Part shown: positions 20,001 through 24,010 of the stretch, piece after piece | How the letters are laid out: each line of letters starts with the position of its first letter | Position numbering within the stretch: the first letter of the stretch is position 1 | Assembly: GCF_963580165.1 (NCBI RefSeq) | Contig: NZ_CAUZLM010000003.1 | Location: 1 to 64,000, forward strand | DNA length: 64,000 bases | Direction: 5' to 3' | Source of the DNA: Fructobacillus evanidus | GTDB lineage: Bacteria > Bacillota > Bacilli > Lactobacillales > Lactobacillaceae | Translations under genes and position numbers: made by a program | The notes under the pieces: generated by a model | The model's database searches: none | What the model saw: the letters and a program-made list of their open reading frames with translations, nothing else | Told to the model about the DNA's origin: nothing

Positions 20001-22346
20001 GATTTGACCAAAGACCAAATCAATCAGGCAAATGCTGATATTGATGCGAAAGTTCAGACTTGGACAAATAATATTAACCAGGCACCAAGCGTAGCTGATG
20101 TTCAAACGGCATTGGCCAATGGTGAAAAAGATATTAACAACACGAGCTTAATCGCTCAAGGTCAGAGTCAGCAGACAGTGACGAAAGAAAAGAATGCTGC
20201 CAACAGCGTGATTGACGATGCCACCGCTAAGGCCAAGGCTGCTATTGACGCCTTGGATCCTCTATCGGACAAGGCAGACCGTGAAGCTCAAGTTGACAAG
20301 GATGCCCAGAATGCTAAGGCAGCCATTGCTAATGCAACAAATCAGGCTGATATCACGAAGGCTCAAAAGGCCGGAACGGATACGTTGGACACCGACACGG
20401 CTGCCGCACAGTTGAAGTCACAAAAGGAAGCTGCAGATGCTGACTTGGCTAAGTATGGTCAAGCAGCGAAGGATAAGATTGCTGCTATGCCTGATTTGAG
20501 TCCTGACCAGATTAAGCAGGCTGATAGTGATATTGATGCCGCTGTGAAGGCTGGTCAAGGTCAGATTGATAGTGCAGCGGATGTCAATGGTGTTACGAAG
20601 GCTTTGGCAGATGGTAAGGCGAACGTCGATAAGGTTCAAGAGACTGCTCAGACGAATAGTGATACAACCGTTGCTAAGGAAAAGAACGCTGCTAACAGCG
20701 TGATTGATGATGCCGCTGCTAAGGCGAAGGCCGCCATTGATGGTTTAACACCATTGTCAGATAAGGCAGCCCGTGAAGCTCAAATCGATACGGATGCAGC
20801 TACTGCTAAAGCAGCCATTGCCAAGGCAACGAACAAAGCGGATATTGATACTGCCCAAAAGGCCGGAACGGATACGTTGAATACCGATACAGCTGCCGCT
20901 CAGTTGAAGTCACAAAAGGAAGCTGCCGATGCTGCACTTGTCAATTACGGTCAGGATACGAAGAATAAGATTGCTGCCCTTCCTGATTTGACCAAGGACC
21001 AAATCAATCAAGCAAACGCTGATATTGATGCCGCTGTAAAGGCTGGTCAGGCTAATATTGACGGTGCTGCTGATGCTAACGGTGTCGCAAGTGCTTTGAA
21101 GAACGGGGAATCCGCAGTGGATGCCGTTAAGGCAACCGCTCAGACGAACAGTGAGACAACAGTTGCCAAAGAAAAGGCTACAGCTAACAGCGCTATCGAT
21201 GATGCCGCCGCTAAGGCGAAGGCTGCCATTGACGGTTTGACGCCATTGTCAGACAAGGCGGCTCGTGAAGCCCAGATTGATACGGATGCTCAGAATGCTA
21301 AGGCAGCGATTGCTAAGGGCACGAACGCAGCAGATATCAATCGCGCTCAAAAGGCCGGAACGGATGCGTTGAATACTGATACGGCTGAAGCTCAGTTGAA
21401 GTCAACGAAGGAAGCTGCCGATGCTGCACTTGCCAATTACGGTCAAGCAGCAAAGGCTGCCATTGCTAAATTACCTGATTTGACTCCTGATCAACTCAAC
21501 CAGGCAAATGCCCAGATTGATGCGGCCGTGAAGGCTGGTCAAGGTCAAATTGATGCCGCTACTGATGCTAATAGTGTTGCGACCGCTTTACAGAATGGAA
21601 AGACCGCTATCGATAAGATTGGGGCCGATGCAGCAAGTTCGAGCGGTGAAGCGGTTGCTAAAGCAAAGACCCAGGCCAAGACTGAGATTGATAATGCCGG
21701 TGGCCAGGCCAAGGCAACAATTGATGGTTTGACGGCTCTTGTGGACGCTCAAAAGGGTGCCGATAAGGCCAAGGTTGACCAGGATGCTGCTGCTGCGAAG
21801 GCTAAAATTGATCAGTCCACGACAACGGAAGCGATTAAGCAGGCATTGGACGATGGCTTGGCAACAATCCAAAAGGATGTTGAAAACTCAATTTTGGATA
21901 ATACCAAAGGTGAAGCCGATAGCCAGTTAGCTGGTTATGCTCAAGCGGCCAAGGATAAGATTGCTAAGTTACCAAACCTAACACCGGCTGAAGTTGCCCA
22001 GGCTGATCGCGAAATTGATGAAATTGTCGCACAGGGTAAGAAGGCGATTGATCAAGCCGCAGCTGAAAATGAAGTGAAAGCTTCTGTTCAGACAAATAAG
22101 GAAAAGATTGATGGCGTGGTTGCTAATGCTCAAACTGAAAGTGATCGGCAGAAGCCAGTTGCCAAGGTTGCTGAGCCTGCGCCAACTCCACAACCACAAC
22201 CCGCTCCAAAGCAAACGCCTGTCTTGCCAATGACTAGTCGTTTGCAGAAGCACCACACTGATACAACATTGTTGCCACTGGCAACGCTTGGTTTGTTGGC
22301 TTTCGTGGTCGGCAAGCGCCGTCGTCAACGTGACGATAAAAAATAA
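5043..22346 (+). CDS. Giant cell-wall surface protein with KxYKxGKxW signal and DUF1542-type repeats
   Basis: A 5767-residue secreted, wall-anchored protein, probably an adhesin or biofilm fibre. In order: a KxYKxGKxW signal (KMYKAGKYW, residues 19-27) with likely cleavage after AHA at residue 50; a Ser/Gln/Thr-rich stretch (about 56-160); a beta-rich, Asn/Gly-rich region resembling pectate-lyase-like adhesive domains (about 220-640); MucBP-like modules (about 650-910); about 58 helical repeats of about 82 residues resembling DUF1542 (about 915-5700); a Pro-rich segment; and a C-terminal sorting signal with LPMTS at 5728, a hydrophobic helix and the basic tail KRRRQR. An ATG at 5100 also has a good AAAGGAG, but starting there would cut the N-terminal extension typical of KxYKxGKxW signals, so 5043 is preferred. 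No clear terminator follows. Confidence 0.9.
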   Translation: MVTMLTNHKINVNTKEHYKMYKAGKYWLFASIAVASFGLLTSVEGQSAHADSTTTTSQSTINNTTSQTAGQSTLASQSTSQSVSASQSTSASQGTSQSISASQSTSVSQSTSQSISVSQSAAGNQSTSQSSSASLSTSASQGTSMVASQSTSASQEGLSFRVGDDAQTNSNQNNSATLPSDSNTDRSGVVNTTVPTTLSTTSVTVNVPDQVQNPNNYKKNPVDVSTYSQFMQAWNDSKVDYINLTSDITKDGSSQQNRPSSTGSVIINGNGHTLDLGGDQLYMGTLGNGSQNATLTLTNINLENGYSDSKTNNGINESFLYTDDGSHLTINVNNVSLSASKLTGNDPAKFIYTGVNSALVFSGTNVLKNTNEIARGASNIQFANNSKLIQQRPQNDFGNSAFWLLNNAPAGNTGYGNSFTIGDGATLDMEHYNNYVGNNVCLIYEGSYLSGIKAGDNVSWTQNGFRGFFSSTAGASNGQFIFGKNFNLNIPSTDATGSITLMHLNGSQSIVFNAGTQINIQTNHASDAIFWLEGSSTATFISPKSIHFARLNPDGTPGSPTTNFFYGGGPTIITNGTMQVWTGSDTASNKPNGNGQESFVKYTLTGSYGVGSNGTTTLTRADGTTVTNPSDLSNGNIREMQTQSIGVGQVYVQYKDQYGNNVGSPVLVTLPSDAYIGQYIALTNNDIINKNMPSNYIWALGNQIPASAKNDAQSKGSPDTTVDNGDSSGQANIAVVPVKGTSYTYNVYVYGVPETVTYQYVDVNNANNVLTPKSTTTQPPVLANYGNVINWADSYYTSTTVPDGYSYMTGYSGQPSTTTVGTTNNVVKIYVQGNWQTATESYQDLNGNTVTPNDQVTLTGRTGQVVTIPNGPATDYYALDHILVNGQIVTAGSNYTMTNGNNVLTYVYRSLDGEKASAKDAINNAAQAAIQKINAVTNLTSDQITTAIQAVQASQNKAIAAITAAKSESDITTSLNSGLLNMSRSAASLVIDGSAKAQNDRIAGLQYLSPDQKAKYEQTVTDDATALKADLNSNAASPNDVQAKQDAATTKLNGDESKAELDDYGTNILNQINQMPALSNQQKADAATAVQGIVGNGQNLIGVKTMLSDILAALKSSEDSLNNEKNKAQGESDAAMKQFRADYVATLEQYVVQADAQIDSLNLIDKDAAKETVRKTADAAEANINNATDEVSVINAEAAGEVAIAKNTADSTIDNATVAAENKVAALNNLQSGDKAAAKTNIESLQTSAKNNIASALHTTDVTTALTNGTNSIAQKASATVIQDAVAGADSAIDALKTMSATEKQSFKDKIASDATTYSNNLTAATNGSDIQTIENNGVAVIQADLASAVLKDYQENADNQLDAYALNATNAVSALPNLDQSSYLANIATDVKNGKAAIDGASSSSSVDDALGTAKRSIDSEQAAATLKSAQNVANAAVNAAAQSVNAVIGNLKPLAPAEITKYQDQVNDIVVNATTQINGETLPATVSSDQASAISKINGIQAAANLQNAKEAAVAVAKQAAADTKTAIGNLKPLKPEEITEYQGQVDDALKAVTNQINSETTTDAVTSDQTTFTNTTVPNITSAASLQNNKEDDNAQVDSYAQNAKNAIADKTGMPDLSPEQISDYDTQINTAVTNGKSSITGGQDTATVATNFQTAKENIDKIKAAAQAESDAIVAKAKNDADDAIDQAVATAQADVQKLNPLSDQAARLAAIKNDGDAAKTKIAADKNTADISNDQEAGLQTISNDRSAAILQSVKEAAIAAATQTATDAETAIGGLQPLKPEEVTKYQGQVEAALQAVTNQIKSETTTDAVTSDQTTFTNMTVLNIKNAASLQNAKDAAIAVATQNATDAKTAIGALKPLQPDEITKYQDQVDSALSDATTQINQEKTIAAVLSDQTSTTTEISGIKDAASLQNTKEDDNNQLDQYAQNAKNAIADKTGMPDLNDDQISGYDNQIVAAVSAGKSSINGGQDTTTVATNFQTAKNNIDKIQAAAQAQSTATVSAARDAANNAIDQAVVTAQAAVQKLDPLKDQAARLATIKSDGNIAKAKIAADANTASINANRDAGLNTIQADQDAATLESAKEAAIAAVTQAATSTKTAIGGLQPLQPSEIKSFQDQVDAAVTAATNQINSETTTDAVASDQANAINNTIAGIQTAASLQNVKEKDNAQLLQDGQTAKNKIAAMPDLTKDQIAQANSDIDSAVSNGQTAITASQNETDVNTNFQTAESNINKVTATAQSQSDNAVANAKTVAGDVLDKAAAAAKAAIDQLPVLKPDEKTTFKGKIDAAVTAAKNSIQNDTTVATVTADQNTGLTAISNQQVAATLQNAKEDSVNQLNAYAQGGRASLTKLPNLTDTQADQANTSITNAVTNGNPNINAATDLAGVTRALVAAEFAVNRAGVIAINQSNAALVSARIAAEAAVNAVAAAVKTTINNLSPLSDQQARLSQVDTDIANAKTALESTSATADVTAAQGKAIATLNADAANAQQKSSQEDAISRLQNYATNAETALTGMSGLSADNLATAKTSIESAVTNGDTNIQGASEHAAMASALIAAEQAIDAATTTAQNQSQQTLAQAQSDASAAIDAALTAAQQKLNHLSLSTDDQATQEKQLETDAGNAKTSINVATSLAAVTQAQQTGAQAINQDILSAEIDSLQTEAKKRLQAYADQTKKTIGTLPDLSGDSYTNAYNGIDALVTIWSGNITNTRNLADMQSALYSGATAINLVSLSAQANSQKIVGQERATAEDAINQAATTARQTISSLSPLSDKSTRLDQIAQDVKDADDALDAATNNQGFTAAQNAGTTAITNHVTAAQLKSAQEQADADLATYGQSIFAKITALPDLTDDQRKQASTDITNAVSQGKTSIDATTSQANVAPALAAAEKMIDGIQETAENNNQAAVTQAQSDADNAIDAAAKAAKATIGALTPLSDMQKREDQIDTDAKNAKDAIAKATTKADVTAAKNAGAATITNDTTAAQLQSAKEKADADLDTYGQSAKDAIKAMPDLTDDQRNQANEDIDTAVLAGKTNINAATDTNGVATALADGKAAVDKVQATAQSQSNAAVQQEQSDADAAIDAAVKQAKDTINSLDPLSDKAKRLAQVDTDADSAKKAIAQANNKTDITTAQNAGTATIAQDATDAQLKSTKEAKDATLAAYGQTAKDAIAKMPDLTQAQIDQANKDIDAAVSAGQGQIDVAPDADSAATALTNGEKSVDAVQAGVQNTSNTTVQQERDAADAAIDAAVKNANTAIEGMNPLADKKTPEGNVAVAAQAAKDAIAKAGNKTAITAAQNSGTTAITNETTAAQLQSNKEAAIATLTQAAQAAKDAIKVMPDLSTDQIAAANAAVDAAFNDGQNKINATTDDDGVSTALTNGETGIKNAQAATQAESDAIVAQERSAAKTAIDTAAQQATDKIDAMTPLSDKQSREDQVAKDAQNAKNAIDQAKNKVAITAAQTSGTDAINNDITAAQLQSTKETDKNTLTADGQTAKDAIGKMPDLTPDQITAFDSQIDAAVKAAQGQIDAAGDANGVATAFATGETNIQNIQQDAQNTSDAKVASERLTADNAIDAAVTAAKAAIEGMNPLEDKTTPESQVDAAAQVAKAAIASAKNQTDITAAQDSGTDAINKVTAAAQLQSTKEAAKATLAKYGQDAESAIAVMPDLTKDQIAQANSEIDADVKAGQTNIDSATDSDGVTTALKNGEAAVDAVKTTAQTTSATTVANEQKTASDAIDAAAAKAKAAIDALNPLSDKADREAQVDKDAAAAKAAINNATNQADITKAQNAGTDTLNTDTANAQLKSTKEAADATLAQHGADAKAAIAKMPDLTKDQIDQANTQIDAAVKAGQANIDGAADAAGVATALQNGENAVDAVTATAKTNSATTVTNEKAAANKVIDDAAAKAKATVDALNPLSDKAAREAQIDADASAAKAAIASATNQTDITKAQNAGTDTLNTDTANAQLKSTKEAADATLAQHGQDAKDAIAKMPDLTPDQIKQADSDIDAAVKAGQANIDGATDANGVATALQNGEAAVDAVQTKSQSNSDAIVKTAKDAANSAIDDAAAKAKATIDALSPLSDKADRENQVDADANAAKQKIAQDTTTEQVVADQTSGLNAINSDVTAAQVKSAQEDATARLRAYADNAEAAIAKLPDLPAADLADAKAKIEAAVTAGNQAITAAQTVDNVKSALTAAEQAIDGVSTTAQSQSNQVISDAKQDAKNAIADATAKAKATIENLSPLSETEKQAQEAQVDQDAKTAAQNIDNATDTDAITQAKQTGVNNINQDVLNSQIENAQRDAAARLLAYANQAKQTIAALPDLTKDQIDQANADIDAKVKTWTDNINQTQSIADVQTALADGEKAIDDTSLTSQSQSQQTVTKEKNAANSVIDDAAAKAKAAIDGMNPLSDKAAREAQIDTDAAAAKTAINNATNQADITKAQNAGTDTLNTDTAAAQLKSQKEAADAELTNYGQAAKDKIAAMPDLTPDQIKQADSDIDTAVKAGQVNIDGATDADGVAKALKNGEDAVDAIKATAQTNSDTTVTKEKNAANNVIDDAAAKAKATIDTLNPLSDKADREAQVDKDAAAAKTAINSATNEADITKAQNAGTDALKTDTANAQLKSTKEAADAELAKYGQDAKNKIAVMPDLTKDQIDQANAEIDAAVKAGQANIDGAANADAVTTALKNGKAAVDAVQAQSQNSSDTIVKTAKDAANSAIDDAAAKAKATIDALNPLSDKADREAQVDKDTVAAKQKIAQDTTTEQVTTDQNSGLNAINNDVAAAQVKSAQEDAVARLRAYADNAEAAIAKLPDLPATDLADAKAKIEAAVTAGNQAITATQTVGGAKSALTAAEQAIDGVSITAQGQSNQVVSGAKQDAKNAIEDAAAKAKATIENLSPLSEQEKQAKETQVDQDAKEATQNIDNATDTDAITQAKQTGINNINQDVLNSQLENAQRDAVARLLAYANQAKQTIAALPDLTKDQINQANADIDAKVQTWTNNINQAPSVADVQTALANGEKDINNTSLIAQGQSQQTVTKEKNAANSVIDDATAKAKAAIDALDPLSDKADREAQVDKDAQNAKAAIANATNQADITKAQKAGTDTLDTDTAAAQLKSQKEAADADLAKYGQAAKDKIAAMPDLSPDQIKQADSDIDAAVKAGQGQIDSAADVNGVTKALADGKANVDKVQETAQTNSDTTVAKEKNAANSVIDDAAAKAKAAIDGLTPLSDKAAREAQIDTDAATAKAAIAKATNKADIDTAQKAGTDTLNTDTAAAQLKSQKEAADAALVNYGQDTKNKIAALPDLTKDQINQANADIDAAVKAGQANIDGAADANGVASALKNGESAVDAVKATAQTNSETTVAKEKATANSAIDDAAAKAKAAIDGLTPLSDKAAREAQIDTDAQNAKAAIAKGTNAADINRAQKAGTDALNTDTAEAQLKSTKEAADAALANYGQAAKAAIAKLPDLTPDQLNQANAQIDAAVKAGQGQIDAATDANSVATALQNGKTAIDKIGADAASSSGEAVAKAKTQAKTEIDNAGGQAKATIDGLTALVDAQKGADKAKVDQDAAAAKAKIDQSTTTEAIKQALDDGLATIQKDVENSILDNTKGEADSQLAGYAQAAKDKIAKLPNLTPAEVAQADREIDEIVAQGKKAIDQAAAENEVKASVQTNKEKIDGVVANAQTESDRQKPVAKVAEPAPTPQPQPAPKQTPVLPMTSRLQKHHTDTTLLPLATLGLLAFVVGKRRRQRDDKK
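5208..5520 (+). repeat. Ser-rich SQST/ASQS coding repeat
   Basis: Short imperfect DNA repeats encode runs of SQSTSAS, SQSTSQS and ASQGTS just after the signal peptide. Such Ser/Thr tracts are common O-glycosylation targets and stalk segments in surface proteins of lactic acid bacteria. Glycosylation here is inferred only. The repeat count may vary between strains by slippage or recombination. Confidence 0.75.
7785..22150 (+). repeat. DUF1542-type tandem repeat array, 492-bp double-domain register
   Basis: About 58 helical domains of 81-83 residues alternate between two types. One contains PDLTxDQ and the other PLSDK. The PDL motif recurs at 13587, 14079, 14571, 15063, 15555, 16047, 16539 and 17031, exactly 492 bp (164 residues) apart, and again at 18513, 19005, 20487, 20979 and 21471. 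The only departures are two 6-bp additions. Upstream of 13.5 kb the units are more divergent, although 9891 and 10875 still differ by exactly two periods. Confidence 0.85.
17283..21230 (+). repeat. Tandem 1974-bp segmental duplication inside the repeat array
   Basis: The stretch 17283-19256 is repeated as 19257-21230, with an offset of exactly 1974 bp (four 492-bp periods plus 6 bp). Diagnostic segments found only in these units are AKQKIAQDTTTEQV, RLRAYADNAEAAIAKLPDLP and the following INQDVLNSQ region. All recur at the same offset, for example the codon for KSAQED at 17451 and 19425. By eye the two copies are about 90 percent identical in their best stretches. A more diverged relative lies at about 12528-13260. 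Confidence 0.8.
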
Positions 22347-22369
22347 GGTGAATCGACTTGTTTCAAGTA

Positions 22370-22397
22370 TTGACAGTTATTAAAAAACTGCTAAACT
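22370..22397 (+). promoter_or_regulatory. Promoter of the hisS-aspS operon
   Basis: A perfect -35 TTGACA (22370-22375) and TAAACT (22392-22397) with a 16-bp spacer lie directly upstream of the T-box leader and 24 bp after the surface-protein stop codon. Confidence 0.65.
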
Positions 22398-22634
22398 TAG
22401 AAATAGATTAGCCGATGAGCAGGAGAAGATGAAACTTGGACCAAAAGCGATCTGACGGTTGGTGCAAGTCAGACAATGGTTTCATTAGAAGACACCTGGA
22501 AGGTTGCTGTTAACCCAGCCGTTTATCCGCGTTATGGATGAAAGCGTGTTAATACACGAAACTAAGGTGGTACCGTGCTCGAAAGCGCCCTTAACAACTT
22601 TGCCAATTTGGCAAGGCTGTTAGGGGCGTTTTTT
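22398..22634 (+). promoter_or_regulatory. T-box leader (tRNA-sensing riboswitch) of hisS-aspS
   Basis: The T-box core AAGGTGGTACCGTG lies at about 22563-22576, followed by a strong terminator. That terminator has an 11-bp stem (22586-22596 with 22618-22628), an inner stem and a T tract to 22634. Stem I has the distal-loop sequence GGTTGGTGCAAG (22468-22479). The likely specifier lies in the sequence AGAAGACACC: GAC (Asp) at 22491-22493, which overlaps CAC (His) at 22493-22495. Uncharged tRNA should stabilise the antiterminator and allow hisS-aspS expression. Confidence 0.9.
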
Positions 22635-22702
22635 ATTACTAATCGTTTTTAACTATTTTAATGATGATAATGGAGGCGACGCATTGGCGTCGAATAGATG
22701 AG

Positions 22703-24007
22703 ATGGGAAAAGCTAATTTTCAACGGCCCAAGGGGACCGCGGACTTATTTGAAGAAAACGTGCGCGAATGGCAGCGAATTGAACAACAAGCACGGAAGAT
22801 TTTTGCCCGTTATGGTTACGGGGAAATCAGAACACCGATGTTTGAAGCCTTTGACGTCTATGCTCGTTCGGCCGGAGACACTTCCGATGTTGTAACCAAG
22901 GAAATGTATGACTTTAACGACAAGGGTGACCGTCACATGGCCTTGCGTCCCGAAGGAACGGCCGGTGTCGTTCGCGCTTATGTGGAAAACAAGCTCTTTG
23001 GGCCAGAACACGAAAGTCCATACAAGATTTTTTATATGGGCCCAATGTTCCGTTATGAACGGCCTCAAGCCGGTCGCTTCCGTCAATTCCACCAAATCGG
23101 GGTTGAAGCGTTTGGCTCAAAGGAACCAAGCTTGGATGCCGAAGTGATTACGATGGTCGTTAAGTACTTGGCTTCACTAGGGTTGAAGGATTTGAAGGTT
23201 GCCTTGAATACTTTGGGAGACCAAGGTTCACGTCAAGCCTACCGGGATGCGCTGGTTGCTTACTTGCAACCTCACGCTGCTGAATTGTCAAAGGATTCAC
23301 AGACTCGGTTGGAAAAGAATCCTTTGCGAATTTTAGATTCTAAGGATGAAAACGATCAAAAGATTGTTGCGGATGCGCCAACCATTTTTGATTACCTTTC
23401 AGAAGAATCAAAAGCTCATTTTGCAGCGGTTAAGGGTTACTTGGACGACCTGGGGATTGATTATGAAATTGATCAAACCATGGTTCGTGGCCTGGATTAT
23501 TATAACGACACGATTTTTGAGGTCATGACGACAGATCCAAACTTGAAGGGGGCTGCAACTATTGCTGGTGGTGGCCGTTACTCTGGTTTGGTTGAAGAAT
23601 TTGGCGGACCAGAAACACCAGGAATCGGTTTTGGTTTGGGTGTGGAACGATTGATTTCACTGTTGCAGGCTCAGGGACAAGCAGAAATGAAGCCAGCAGG
23701 CCTTGATTTCTATCTTGTGCACATTGGCGAGGATACGCAAGCAAAGACGCTTGAATTGGCTACTGCGTTGCGTGATTTGGGTTATTCTGCTGACTTGGAC
23801 TTTACGGGTCGGTCAGTGAAGGCACAGTTCAAAACGGCCAACCGCCGTGATGCTCGCTTTGTGATTACCTTGGGTGAAGAGGAAGTCAAGACAAATCAGG
23901 TTCAGATCAAGGATATGGCGACCGGCCACCAAGCTGATTTGGACTTGGCCAAGGTTCAAGACGACTTGGCGGGGATTGTGAAGGCACTGGAAGCAGAGGA
24001 GGAATAA
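22703..24007 (+). CDS. hisS: Histidyl-tRNA synthetase
   Basis: A class II aminoacyl-tRNA synthetase that charges tRNA-His. It shows the family start FQRPKGTADL, motif 2 (FRYERPQAGRFRQFHQIG), the His-specific GLDYYNDTIFE and GGGRYSGL segments, and motif 3 (GIGFGLGVERL), followed by the anticodon-binding domain. The frame is open from an ATG at 22661, but homology favours the ATG at 22703, giving 434 residues. The only good Shine-Dalgarno (GGAGG, 22672-22676) is 26 nt upstream, with a small hairpin (22678-22691) between. It lies behind a T-box leader and 3 bp before aspS, an operon arrangement common in Firmicutes. Confidence 0.95.
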   Translation: MGKANFQRPKGTADLFEENVREWQRIEQQARKIFARYGYGEIRTPMFEAFDVYARSAGDTSDVVTKEMYDFNDKGDRHMALRPEGTAGVVRAYVENKLFGPEHESPYKIFYMGPMFRYERPQAGRFRQFHQIGVEAFGSKEPSLDAEVITMVVKYLASLGLKDLKVALNTLGDQGSRQAYRDALVAYLQPHAAELSKDSQTRLEKNPLRILDSKDENDQKIVADAPTIFDYLSEESKAHFAAVKGYLDDLGIDYEIDQTMVRGLDYYNDTIFEVMTTDPNLKGAATIAGGGRYSGLVEEFGGPETPGIGFGLGVERLISLLQAQGQAEMKPAGLDFYLVHIGEDTQAKTLELATALRDLGYSADLDFTGRSVKAQFKTANRRDARFVITLGEEEVKTNQVQIKDMATGHQADLDLAKVQDDLAGIVKALEAEEE

Positions 24008-24010
24008 GAA

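Noticed and set aside
22356..22368. Small hairpin ACTTG-TTT-CAAGT after the giant gene as its terminator
   Set aside because: Only 5 bp with no T tract, and the hisS promoter starts immediately after it.
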